14,448 bases of DNA from Deferribacteres bacterium (GTDB lineage Bacteria > Thermosulfidibacterota > Thermosulfidibacteria > Thermosulfidibacterales > Thermosulfidibacteraceae). Position numbers and translations under genes: made by a program. Under the pieces are notes generated by a model that saw nothing but the letters and a program-made list of their open reading frames with translations, made no database searches and was not told where the DNA came from. The DNA lies in NCBI GenBank assembly GCA_013153205.1, contig JAADEW010000037.1, positions 1-14,448 of the forward strand, written 5' to 3'. Below, in pieces: positions 1-7,814 of the stretch. Position 1 is the stretch's first letter; each line of letters begins with the position of its first letter.

Positions 1-2
1 CG

Positions 3-518
3 GCGGTATATCAGGACTACCTCAAACTGCACCCACTGAGCCCCAACTCTGACTATGTGCAGTTCAAGCTCGCCATGTGCTACTACAAGCTCATGCTTCC
101 ACCGGATAGAGACCAGTCCTACACCCTGAAAGCCATAAAAGAATTTAAAAAACTCATCAAGCTTTACCCAAGAAGCCCCTGGGTCATAAAAGCCAGAGAA
201 AAGCTTGCAGAATGTGAAGAACATTTAGCCCAACACGATATATATGTGGGCAAATTTTACTACAAGATGAAAGAATACAAGTCCGCAAAAGCAAGATTCA
301 CATGGGCATTTGAAAAGGCAAAAAACCCATCAACGGCAGCAGAAGCCCTTTACTGGCTGGGCAAGACATACGAAGCCATGCACAAAATCAAAGAAGCCAA
401 AAAATGTTACGAAAGGGTTGTTAAAGAATTTGGAATGTGGGAGGATGTAGATAAAGCAGAAGAAGCCCTGCAGGATTTAGAGGGCAAAAAGAAGAAAAAA
501 CACTTTTGGTTGTTTTAG
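3..518 (+). CDS. bamD: Outer membrane protein assembly factor BamD (YfiO family), 5' end missing
   Basis: The reading frame is open from the window edge, so this is the C-terminal 171 residues of a longer protein; signal peptide and lipobox lie outside. It begins AVYQDYLKLHPLSPN, which matches the family pattern 'YxDFxxLHPxxPxxxY', followed by TPR-like helical repeats (for example YTLKAIKEFKKLIKLYP, then KSAKARFTWAFEKA and AEALYWLGKTYEAM). BamD is a periplasmic lipoprotein of the BAM complex that helps fold beta-barrel proteins into the outer membrane, so the cell is a diderm. The GTG at 57 is an internal valine codon, not a start. An odd feature is the C-terminus, GKKKKKHFWLF, a lysine run followed by aromatic residues. 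The cvpA start codon follows the stop by 3 bases. Other TPR lipoproteins such as CpoB are possible but fit less well. Confidence 0.85.
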   Translation, partial: AVYQDYLKLHPLSPNSDYVQFKLAMCYYKLMLPPDRDQSYTLKAIKEFKKLIKLYPRSPWVIKAREKLAECEEHLAQHDIYVGKFYYKMKEYKSAKARFTWAFEKAKNPSTAAEALYWLGKTYEAMHKIKEAKKCYERVVKEFGMWEDVDKAEEALQDLEGKKKKKHFWLF

Positions 519-521
519 ATT

Positions 522-1031
522 ATGGTTTTTGACGGACTCGTAATCTTAATAATTTTAGGATTTACGATAGCCGGAATATCAAGGGGATTCACCAAGGAGA
601 TTATAAATCTTCTGGGCAATATAACCGCTATCTTTCTCTCGTTTAACTACTACAAAGTCCTATACAATCAGCTACAGGACATCTTTGTAAGATTTCCTAT
701 AATAGGTAAACTGGCATGTTTTGTCATTATATACATTTTCGTGCTGTTCGTCTTCTTTGTCCTGAGCGTCTCCATACGAAGTCTGCTAAAGATAACCCAC
801 CTTACCTTTATAGACAGGGTGTTGGGAGGAATTTTCGGCTTTATCAAAGGGGTTCTCATAAGCACCGTTATATTCATGCTCCTCGTCACATTTTATCCAC
901 CGAGCGAAAAGAAGCTGAAGAACTGCATAACCTATCCACTGGTCAAAGGCATGAGTGAGACCATTGCAGAGTTGACTCCCAAAGAGTTTAGGCACAAATT
1001 CTTTAGTAGAACATATCTGGAGAGGAAATGA
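522..1031 (+). CDS. cvpA: CvpA family membrane protein
   Basis: This 169-residue protein has about four hydrophobic segments, near residues 4-20, 27-43, 61-86 and 102-124, ending in a short charged tail. The opening FDGLVILIILGFTIAGISRG followed by GFTKE, and the later motif DRVLGGIFGFIKG, are typical of the CvpA family. CvpA was named for colicin V production in E. coli; its general role is in envelope function and stress tolerance but the mechanism is not settled. The start ATG lies 3 bases after the bamD stop with no clear Shine-Dalgarno sequence, so translation is probably coupled to bamD. The stop codon lies one base before the next start. Family assignment rests on topology and motif; the precise role is unknown. 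Confidence 0.85.
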   Translation: MVFDGLVILIILGFTIAGISRGFTKEIINLLGNITAIFLSFNYYKVLYNQLQDIFVRFPIIGKLACFVIIYIFVLFVFFVLSVSIRSLLKITHLTFIDRVLGGIFGFIKGVLISTVIFMLLVTFYPPSEKKLKNCITYPLVKGMSETIAELTPKEFRHKFFSRTYLERK

Positions 1032-1032
1032 C

Positions 1033-1845
1033 ATGTCTATAGTAAGGAAACCTGCTGTAGCTGGATATTTTTACCCAAAAGACCCCATAAGGCTTGCCGA
1101 AATGATAGAAAAGCTGATGGACGCTCCTGCGGCAAAACAGGAGAAAGCTATCTCCGCCGTAAGCCCCCACGCAGGATACATGTATTCAGGCTATGTAGCG
1201 GCGGCAGTCTATTCCAGAATATACATACCAGAGGTGGTGGTGATTCTCGGACCCAACCACACCGGGGTGGGAAGCCCCATAGCCGTGATGAACTCCGGAA
1301 TATGGAGCATGCCTTTCGGGGATGTGCCCATTGAAGAGGAGCTTGCAGACCTGATTTTAGACAACGCATCCTATGCAGAAGCCGACTATACAGCCCATCT
1401 GGCAGAACACTCCATAGAGGTTCAGATACCCTTCATCCAATACTTCAGAAGGGAGATTTCCATCGTTCCCATATGCATAGGAACGAGGAATTACCCCGCC
1501 TGCAAGGATTTGGGAGAGGCCATAGCCAAATCCGTAAAGGTCTATCCAAAAGAGGTGCTGATAGTGGCAAGCACCGACTTTACCCATTACGAGCCGCAGG
1601 AAAAAGCCGTAGCCAAAGACAAGCTGGCGATATCTGCCATTTTAGAGCTCAATCCCCAGAAACTCTATCAGGTGGTTATGGAATACAACATCACCATGTG
1701 CGGCGTTATGCCCACTGTTGCCACGCTACAGGCTTCTCTGCTTCTTGACGCAAAGGAGGCAGAGCTGGTCAAATACATGACCTCGGGAGATGTCACCGGG
1801 GACTTTGACCAGGTAGTGGGATACGCGGGGATAATCATAAAGTAA
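1033..1845 (+). CDS. MEMO family protein (AmmeMemoRadiSam system protein B)
   Basis: The 270-residue protein has the usual MEMO length and its signature blocks: KPAVAGYFYP (6-15), SPHAGYMYSG (44-53), ILGPNHTG (71-78), EHSIEVQIPFIQY (125-137), ASTDFTHYEP (179-188), MCGVMPTVA (222-230) and TSGDVTGDFDQVVGYAGI near the end. His46, His76 and Cys223 match the positions proposed to bind metal in human MEMO1, and His126, Asp182 and His185 are also conserved. The fold is related to extradiol dioxygenases (LigB-like). In bacteria the family often sits with an AMMECR1 protein and a radical SAM enzyme, but neither partner is visible here. The start ATG has a GAGG site 7 bases upstream that overlaps the end of cvpA. 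The biochemical activity of bacterial MEMO proteins is not established. Confidence 0.92.
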   Translation: MSIVRKPAVAGYFYPKDPIRLAEMIEKLMDAPAAKQEKAISAVSPHAGYMYSGYVAAAVYSRIYIPEVVVILGPNHTGVGSPIAVMNSGIWSMPFGDVPIEEELADLILDNASYAEADYTAHLAEHSIEVQIPFIQYFRREISIVPICIGTRNYPACKDLGEAIAKSVKVYPKEVLIVASTDFTHYEPQEKAVAKDKLAISAILELNPQKLYQVVMEYNITMCGVMPTVATLQASLLLDAKEAELVKYMTSGDVTGDFDQVVGYAGIIIK

Positions 1846-1848
1846 GGG

Positions 1849-2802
1849 CTATTCCTCAAAAACGCCTATGTTTCTGTATTTGAGATATCTCTCCTCAAGG
1901 AGGGAGTCTATGTCTTTTTTGAGAAGCTCAAACAGATGGCGTCTGATAGCCCTTTTCAAGATGCTTGCCGCAAGCTTGTGATTTCTGTGTGCTCCCCCTA
2001 TGGGCTCCTTCACTATCTCGTCTATGACGCCAAGCTCCTTCAGGTCAAAGGCGGTCAGCTTCAAAGCGTCAGCGGCAAGCTGTGCCTTGCTGGAATCCCT
2101 CCACAAAATAGAAGCACACCCCTCAGGGGAAATTACGGCGTAAACGGCGTTTTCCTGCATAAGAATCCTGTCCCCCACGCTTATGGCAAGAGCACCTCCC
2201 GAACCGCCCTCGCCGGTGACGGAGACCACCACCGGCACCCTGAGCCTCGCCATCTCGTAAAGGCATTCCCCTATAACCTGGGCCTGCCCTCTCTCCTCCG
2301 CCCCTATGCCGGGAAAGGCACCGGGAGTATCAACGAAGGTGAGAACGGGAAAGCCAAACTTCTCCGCAAGCTTCATAACCCTCAAAGCCTTCCTATACCC
2401 CTCCGGATGGGGCATGCCGAAGTTTCTCTCTATATTCTCCTTGGTGGTCCTGCCCTTCTGATGGCCCACCACGGCAACGGTAATGCCCTCAAATCTCGCA
2501 AGACCGGCCACTATAGCCTTGTCGTCTCCAAACTTTCTGTCCCCCTTAAGCTCCACAAAATCGGTCATCATGTGCCTTATGTAATCCAGGGTGTAAGGCC
2601 TGCTGGGATGCCTTGCTACCTGAACCCTCTGCCAGGGAGTGAGACTTCTGTAAAGACGAATGAGCTTCCTCTTAACCTTGCGCTCAAGCTTTTTTATCTC
2701 GTCCTCCATGTCAAGCTGAGCGCCGGTGCCTATGGATTTAAGTTCCTCAATCTTTTTCTCTATCTCAAAAATGTCTTTCTCAAAATCAAGCGGCTTTACC
2801 AT
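1849..2802 (-). CDS. accA: Acetyl-CoA carboxylase carboxyltransferase subunit alpha
   Basis: Together with AccD this subunit transfers CO2 from carboxybiotin to acetyl-CoA, giving malonyl-CoA for fatty acid synthesis. The 317-residue length matches E. coli AccA. Visible family blocks include the N-terminal coiled region (FEKDIFEIEKKIEELKS), the TPWQRVQVARHPSRPYT segment, the ELKGDRKFGDD block, FVDTPGAFPGIGAEERGQ and TGEGGSGGALAISVGDR, the last two forming the acyl-CoA/oxyanion region. I chose the ATG at 2802 rather than an in-frame TTG at 2817. The ATG has a GGGAG site 6 bases upstream, and MVKPLDFEKD is a typical AccA N-terminus. The gene overlaps the end of dnaE by 17 bases. The dnaE-accA adjacency is also found in E. 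coli. Confidence 0.97.
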   Translation of the reverse strand: MVKPLDFEKDIFEIEKKIEELKSIGTGAQLDMEDEIKKLERKVKRKLIRLYRSLTPWQRVQVARHPSRPYTLDYIRHMMTDFVELKGDRKFGDDKAIVAGLARFEGITVAVVGHQKGRTTKENIERNFGMPHPEGYRKALRVMKLAEKFGFPVLTFVDTPGAFPGIGAEERGQAQVIGECLYEMARLRVPVVVSVTGEGGSGGALAISVGDRILMQENAVYAVISPEGCASILWRDSSKAQLAADALKLTAFDLKELGVIDEIVKEPIGGAHRNHKLAASILKRAIRRHLFELLKKDIDSLLEERYLKYRNIGVFEE

Positions 2803-5800
2803 TCTTGGCTCCCACAAGTTTTACCTTAACCTTATCAAATCTTCCCCTCATTTCACGAGCAAAATCATGAGAAACGGAGACACCGGAATTTATCAAAACC
2901 TCAAAAACGCCGTTGTAAACCACAAAGACGAGCTTCATGTCACCGGGGTAGCGTAAAGCAAGCTCCTTAATCTGCTTGACAACAGACACATCAGCCTTGT
3001 CCTCAATAAAGACGAAGCAGTCATAGTCTATATGGGAAATTCCGTCTTTCAGAAGGGCTATCTCCTGAGCAAGTATCTTTTTGGCATCATTTCCCACATC
3101 AACGGAAACGCTTCCCCGCACAATGACAGGTTCACCCATAGCGAGCAGAATGTCCGTCTCCTTGTAAAGCTCCGGAAAGACCACAACCTCAATCCTGCCC
3201 TCCCTGTCCTCAAGGTTGACAAAAGCCATTCTATCCCCGTTTCTCGTGGTTATCTCCTTCAGAGAGACCACCATTCCGGCAACCACCACCTCCTCGCCCT
3301 CCTCCCTTGAATCCAGTGAGGAGACAGAGGAGACATTGAAAAGCTTCAGCCTGTCAAGATAGGTGTCAAGGGGATGTCCGCTGAGATAAAAGCCGAGCGC
3401 CTCCTTTTCCATAGACAAAAGCTCGTTGTGAGAAGGGGGCTCAACCTCAGGAAGGCGAAAGTCGTCGTCTTTCTGAACATCAACCCCCATGACATCAAAG
3501 AGAAGGGGCTGATTCCCCCTCTTTTTGCTTGCCTTTGCCGCCTTTTCCATAGCCTCATCAAGCCCCTCAAGCAGGGCTTTTCTGTTCTTCTCAAGGGAGT
3601 CAAAAGCCCCCGCCTTGATTAGCGCCTCAACCGTCTTTTTATTAACCCTGTGGCCCACAACCCTTTTGCAGAAGTCGTAAAAGGACTCAAAAGGCTTATC
3701 CCCACGCGCCTCAATTATAGCGCAGGCGGCCGCCTCCCCCACCCCCTTTATGGCCGCAAGCCCGAATCTAAGGGAATTACCGTCTATCCTGAAGTTGACA
3801 TGGCTTTCGTTTATATCGGGAGGCAGGACATCAATCCCCATCTCCCTGCACTCCTGTATGTAAAGGTAAATCTTTTCGGTCCTGTTTATCTCACTTGAAA
3901 TCAGAGCCGCCATAAACTCAACGGGATAGTGGGCTTTGAGGTAAGCGGTCTGATAGGCTATCATGGCGTAAGCCGCGGAATGTGACTTGTTGAAACCGTA
4001 TTCGGCAAACTTCTCCATCTTGGCAAAAAGCTCTTCGGCAAGGGACCTGTCAACACCCCTTTCTGTGGCGCCCGTAATAAACTTCTCCCGCATCCTTTCC
4101 ATAATCTCTTTTTTCTTCTTGCCCATAGCCTTTCTCAGGGTATCCGCTTCGGAAAGGGTAAACCCGGCCACCTTCTCCGCTATCTTCATCACCTGTTCCT
4201 GATAAAGGATAACGCCGTAAGTCTCGGAGAGTATGGGCTCAAGCTCGGGAAGCTCGTATTCAATGGGCTTTCTGCCGTGCTTTCGCTCAATAAAATCGTC
4301 CACCATGCCGGAGCCCAGAGGACCCGGACGGTAAAGGGCAACGAGGGCTATGAGGTCTTCAAACCTTGAAGGCTTCAGCCTCCTCAAAAGCTCTTTCATA
4401 CCGGAGCTTTCAAGCTGGAAGACGCCCGATGTAGCACCGGACTGGAGAAGGGCGTAAGTCTTTTCGTCGTCAAGGGGCAGATGCCGCAGGTCAAGCTTTT
4501 CGTTTTTGTATGTCTCAATAAGCTTTAAAGTGGTGTCTATCACCGTCAGGGTCTTCAGACCGAGCAGGTCCATCTTGAGAAGACCCAGAGCTTCAAGCTC
4601 ATCCTTGGCATACTGGGTGGTTATCTCGTTTTCCTTCTCGTTTTTGTAAAGGGGAATGTATTCCGTGAGCTCATCAGGAGTGATGACTATACCTGCCGCA
4701 TGGGTTGAGGCGTGACGGCACAACCCCTCAAGCTTCCTCGCTATCTCTATAAGCTTCTTTATTCTGGGATTTTTCTCCATCTCCTCCTTAAGACGGGGCT
4801 CAAGAGAAAGGGCTCTATCAATATCCATAGAGGGAGACTGGGGTATCATCTTGGCAATTCTGTCAACCTCCTTGGGAGAGAAACCGAGCACTCTTCCCAC
4901 ATCCCTCACCACCGCTCTTGCCGAAAGGGTTCCGAAGGTGATTATCTTTGCCACGGAACGCTCGCCGTATTTGTTCTTCACATACTCCAGAACCCTGTCC
5001 CTTTTCTCCATGCAGAAATCTATGTCTATGTCCGGCATGCTTATCCTGTCCGGATTGAGAAACCTCTCAAACAGAAGACCCCACCTCAGAGGGTCAATGT
5101 CGGTGATGCCGAGGCAGTAAGAGACTAAAGAGCCAGCCGCAGAACCCCTTCCGGGTCCTACGGGAACGCCGCTGGACTTTGCGTAATTTACAAAGTCCCA
5201 CACTATAAGGAAATAGCTGGAAAATCCGAGCTTCTTTATCACCGAAAGTTCGTATTTCAACCTCTTTTCATACTCCTCAAAGCTGACCTCATCGCACAGC
5301 TCACCGCTTTCCTGCCTCTTTTTAAGCCCTTCCCGAACGAGCTCCTCCAGATACTCGTCAACATCCTTCCCTCCGGGGACATTGAAGACGGGAAGGTGTC
5401 TCGCCTCAAAATCAAAGTCAAAATTGCACCTTTCGGCTATCTCAGAGGTTATGTCCACCGCCTCCGGCAGGTCGGCAAATAGCGTTTTCATCTCCTCAGG
5501 TGACCTCAGGTAGAGCTGGTTGGTGCTCATCCTCATTCTGTTGGTATCGGAAAGCTTGGCTCCCGTCTGTATGCACAAAAGGACTTCGTGGGCTTCGGCA
5601 TCCTCCGGATAGAGGTAGTGGCAGTCGTTGGTAGCCACCAGAGGAATACCGGTGATGCGGGAAACCTCCATAAGACCACTGTTGACCTTTGCCTCCTCCT
5701 CAAGCCCCAGACGCATAATCTCAATGAAGAAGTTTCCCTCGCCAAAGATGGAAAGGTATTCCCTGGCTATCTCCACCGCCTTATCCAAGTCGTCCCTTAA

Positions 5801-6247
5801 AAGCGCCTGTGATATCTCACCCTTGAGACAGCCGCTCAAAGCGATTAACCCGGAGCTCATCTCCCTCAACAGCTCTTTATCCACCCTGGGCTTGTAGTAA
5901 AACCCTTCAAGATAGCCCAGTGAGGCAAGCTTTATGAGGTTTTTATATCCCACATGGTCCTTAACCAGCACGGTTAGGTGGTAGGATGCGTCAGAGCCGC
6001 CTTTCTGGGACTTTTTCTCAAAACGGGAGCGGGGCGCCACATAAAGCTCACACCCTATAATAGGCTTTATCTGCGCCTTTTTAGCCTCCTGATAAAAGCG
6101 AACGGCACCGAAAAGGTTGCCGTGGTCAGTTATAGCCAGCGACTCAAATCCAAGCTCTTTAGCCCTTTCAAAAAGCCTGTCCACCCTGATGCCGCCGTCA
6201 AGAAGGCTGTATTGGGTGTGAAGATGGAGGTGAACGAAACCGCCCAT
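2786..6247 (-). CDS. dnaE: DNA polymerase III subunit alpha (DnaE1 type)
   Basis: Replicative polymerase, 1153 residues, the usual length for DnaE1. Order of domains: an N-terminal PHP domain (about 1-270) with HLHLHTQYSLLDG, TDHGN and TNDCHY; the palm/thumb/fingers with GPGRGSAAGS and the catalytic PDIDIDF motif (Asp406 and Asp408); a third catalytic Asp at about 560 in KMDLLGLKTL; helix-hairpin-helix and OB-fold regions (EVVVAGMVVSLKEITT). QPLLF at 913-917 looks like the internal beta-clamp binding motif. The PHP residues His8, His10, Asp17, His42, Glu67, His90, Cys140, Asp208 and His210 all appear present, unlike E. coli where the site is degenerate. No intein is seen. The gene starts 4 bases after the guaA stop, with a GGAG/TAGGA sequence at the end of guaA as its likely ribosome binding site. 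Confidence 0.98.
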   Translation of the reverse strand: MGGFVHLHLHTQYSLLDGGIRVDRLFERAKELGFESLAITDHGNLFGAVRFYQEAKKAQIKPIIGCELYVAPRSRFEKKSQKGGSDASYHLTVLVKDHVGYKNLIKLASLGYLEGFYYKPRVDKELLREMSSGLIALSGCLKGEISQALLRDDLDKAVEIAREYLSIFGEGNFFIEIMRLGLEEEAKVNSGLMEVSRITGIPLVATNDCHYLYPEDAEAHEVLLCIQTGAKLSDTNRMRMSTNQLYLRSPEEMKTLFADLPEAVDITSEIAERCNFDFDFEARHLPVFNVPGGKDVDEYLEELVREGLKKRQESGELCDEVSFEEYEKRLKYELSVIKKLGFSSYFLIVWDFVNYAKSSGVPVGPGRGSAAGSLVSYCLGITDIDPLRWGLLFERFLNPDRISMPDIDIDFCMEKRDRVLEYVKNKYGERSVAKIITFGTLSARAVVRDVGRVLGFSPKEVDRIAKMIPQSPSMDIDRALSLEPRLKEEMEKNPRIKKLIEIARKLEGLCRHASTHAAGIVITPDELTEYIPLYKNEKENEITTQYAKDELEALGLLKMDLLGLKTLTVIDTTLKLIETYKNEKLDLRHLPLDDEKTYALLQSGATSGVFQLESSGMKELLRRLKPSRFEDLIALVALYRPGPLGSGMVDDFIERKHGRKPIEYELPELEPILSETYGVILYQEQVMKIAEKVAGFTLSEADTLRKAMGKKKKEIMERMREKFITGATERGVDRSLAEELFAKMEKFAEYGFNKSHSAAYAMIAYQTAYLKAHYPVEFMAALISSEINRTEKIYLYIQECREMGIDVLPPDINESHVNFRIDGNSLRFGLAAIKGVGEAAACAIIEARGDKPFESFYDFCKRVVGHRVNKKTVEALIKAGAFDSLEKNRKALLEGLDEAMEKAAKASKKRGNQPLLFDVMGVDVQKDDDFRLPEVEPPSHNELLSMEKEALGFYLSGHPLDTYLDRLKLFNVSSVSSLDSREEGEEVVVAGMVVSLKEITTRNGDRMAFVNLEDREGRIEVVVFPELYKETDILLAMGEPVIVRGSVSVDVGNDAKKILAQEIALLKDGISHIDYDCFVFIEDKADVSVVKQIKELALRYPGDMKLVFVVYNGVFEVLINSGVSVSHDFAREMRGRFDKVKVKLVGAKNGKAA
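2809..2813 (-). promoter_or_regulatory. Ribosome binding site deciding the accA start
   Basis: GGGAG on the minus strand lies inside the last codons of dnaE, 6 bases before the ATG at 2802. Its spacing supports this ATG over the TTG at 2817 and implies that accA translation starts before the dnaE stop codon. Confidence 0.6.
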
Positions 6248-6251
6248 AATC

Positions 6252-7775
6252 CTACTCCCACTCTATGGTGCTCGGTGGCTTTGACGATATGTCATAGACC
6301 ACCCTGTTTACCCCTTTCACCTCGTTGATTATCCTGTTGGAGATTCTGCCTAAAAGCTCATAGGGAAGCCTTGACCAGTCTGCCGTCATACCGTCAACGC
6401 TCTCCACGGCTCTCACCGCCACCACATAATCGTAGGTCCTCTCATCTCCCATAACGCCAACGCTTTTTACCGAAAGCAGAACCGCAAAAGCCTGCCACAG
6501 CTTGTGGTAAAGGCCGGCGTTTTTTATCTCCTCCACCACTATGGCGTCGGCTTCCCTCAGTATATCAAGCTTTTCTCTGGTTATCTCGCCCACAACCCTG
6601 ATTGCCAATCCCGGACCGGGGAAGGGATGCCGCTTCAGAATCCTATCGGGAAGGCCCAGAAGTCTGCCAATCTCCCGCACCTCGTCTTTAAAGAGAAAGC
6701 GAAGGGGTTCTATAAGCTCAAAGTCAAACCTATCAGGAAGTCCTCCCACATTGTGGTGGCTCTTTATGGTGGAAGAAGGACCCCATACGGAAATGCTCTC
6801 TATAACATCGGGATACAGCGTCCCCTGGGCAAGAAATCTTATCTTACCGAACTTTGAAGCCTCCTCCTCAAAGACCCTTATAAACTCCTCCCCTATGATT
6901 TTCCTCTTCTTTTCAGGGTCCGTCACCCCTTTCAGCCGATTCAAAAACCTTTCCGATGCGTCAACGAAGTGAATCTTCACTCCCAAAGACTCAAAGGTCT
7001 CAAGGACCTCTTTCGCTTCATTTTTCCTCAAAAGGCCGTTATCCACAAAGATGGGGATAAGCCTGTCACCTATGGCTTTATGAACGAGAAGGGTCACCAC
7101 AGAAGAATCAACACCACCAGAAAGGGCGCAGAGAACCTTTTCGTCTCCCACCCTCTCCCGTATCTCCCTCACAGACTGCTCTATAAAAGATTCCATTCTC
7201 CAGTCAGACTCACAGCCGCATATGTCTTTCACGAAGTTTGAGAGTATCTCCTTTCCGTAAGCGGTGTGGACCACCTCGGGATGAAACTGCAGTCCGTATA
7301 TCTTTCTGTGGTCCGACTTAAAAGCGGCAACCGGGGTGTTTTCCGTCTCCGCTATAGCCCTGAAGCCCTCCGGCATCTTCAGAATTCTATCCCCGTGACT
7401 CATCCAGACCTGAAACTCATCGGGCAACCCCTTAAAAATATCGCTCTTATCCAGCACCCTGAGAAGGGCAAAGCCGTATTCCCTCTTGTCGCTACGCTCA
7501 ACGACTCCGCCCAACATTCTGGTTATAAGCTGCATCCCGTAACATATACCCAGAACGGGCTTACCCAGTTCAAAAATCTCTGAAGAGCAAACGGGGGCAT
7601 TGTCGTCATAAACGCTTGCAGGTCCGCCCGAAAGCACAAATCCCTTTATCCTGTCAAGGGGAAGCTCCCTTACATCAACGAAAGGAGAATAAATCTCGCT
7701 GTAAACCCCAAGCTCCCTTATCCTTCTTGCTATAAGCTGTGTGTATTGTGAGCCAAAGTCTATAACAGCTATCAA
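6252..7775 (-). CDS. guaA: GMP synthase (glutamine-hydrolysing)
   Basis: Converts XMP to GMP using ATP and glutamine, the last step of de novo GMP synthesis. The 507-residue protein has an N-terminal class I glutamine amidotransferase domain with the nucleophile Cys78 in GICYGMQ and the His/Glu pair in LQFHPEVVHT. Next comes the ATP pyrophosphatase domain with the P-loop ALSGGVDSS, then the dimerisation domain ending in the characteristic PPSTIEWE. The start is a TTG: it is placed correctly for the family (IAVIDFGSQYTQL) and has an AGAGGT site 6 bases upstream. The gene lies 39 bases after a small membrane protein gene and 4 bases before dnaE. No purine riboswitch fold is apparent in the short upstream gap. 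Confidence 0.98.
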   Translation of the reverse strand: MIAVIDFGSQYTQLIARRIRELGVYSEIYSPFVDVRELPLDRIKGFVLSGGPASVYDDNAPVCSSEIFELGKPVLGICYGMQLITRMLGGVVERSDKREYGFALLRVLDKSDIFKGLPDEFQVWMSHGDRILKMPEGFRAIAETENTPVAAFKSDHRKIYGLQFHPEVVHTAYGKEILSNFVKDICGCESDWRMESFIEQSVREIRERVGDEKVLCALSGGVDSSVVTLLVHKAIGDRLIPIFVDNGLLRKNEAKEVLETFESLGVKIHFVDASERFLNRLKGVTDPEKKRKIIGEEFIRVFEEEASKFGKIRFLAQGTLYPDVIESISVWGPSSTIKSHHNVGGLPDRFDFELIEPLRFLFKDEVREIGRLLGLPDRILKRHPFPGPGLAIRVVGEITREKLDILREADAIVVEEIKNAGLYHKLWQAFAVLLSVKSVGVMGDERTYDYVVAVRAVESVDGMTADWSRLPYELLGRISNRIINEVKGVNRVVYDISSKPPSTIEWE

Positions 7776-7781
7776 GGAAAA

Positions 7782-7787
7782 ACCTCT
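7782..7787 (-). promoter_or_regulatory. Ribosome binding site for the TTG start of guaA
   Basis: AGAGGT on the minus strand sits 6 bases upstream of the TTG at 7775. No ATG or GTG start occurs at this point in frame, and family alignment requires the protein to begin here. Confidence 0.55.
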
Positions 7788-7814
7788 TCACAAAAGTTTT
7801 TGCTTCCTCTGCTT

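Noticed and set aside
1888..1920. A hairpin TCTCTCC-TCAA-GGAGGGA followed by T6 as a terminator for the MEMO operon
   Set aside because: It contains a G-U pair, lies inside accA, and the T run starts 9 bases after the stem rather than directly after it. Possible but weak.
2803..2817. A five-residue N-terminal extension of AccA from a TTG
   Set aside because: The ATG at 2802 has a well-spaced GGGAG site and gives the family-typical N-terminus.
1936..2829. A 297-residue plus-strand open frame opposite accA
   Set aside because: It lies antisense to a clearly conserved accA, has no family features and no recognisable start context. Long antisense frames are a by-product of codon use.
4712..5128. 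Plus-strand open frames of 89-138 residues opposite dnaE
   Set aside because: They are shadows of the dnaE coding strand with low-complexity, Ser/Arg/His-rich products and no motif.
7791..7802. Short inverted repeat CAAAA-GT-TTTTG upstream of guaA
   Set aside because: Only a 5-bp A/T stem with one G-C pair; too weak to be a terminator or operator without more evidence.
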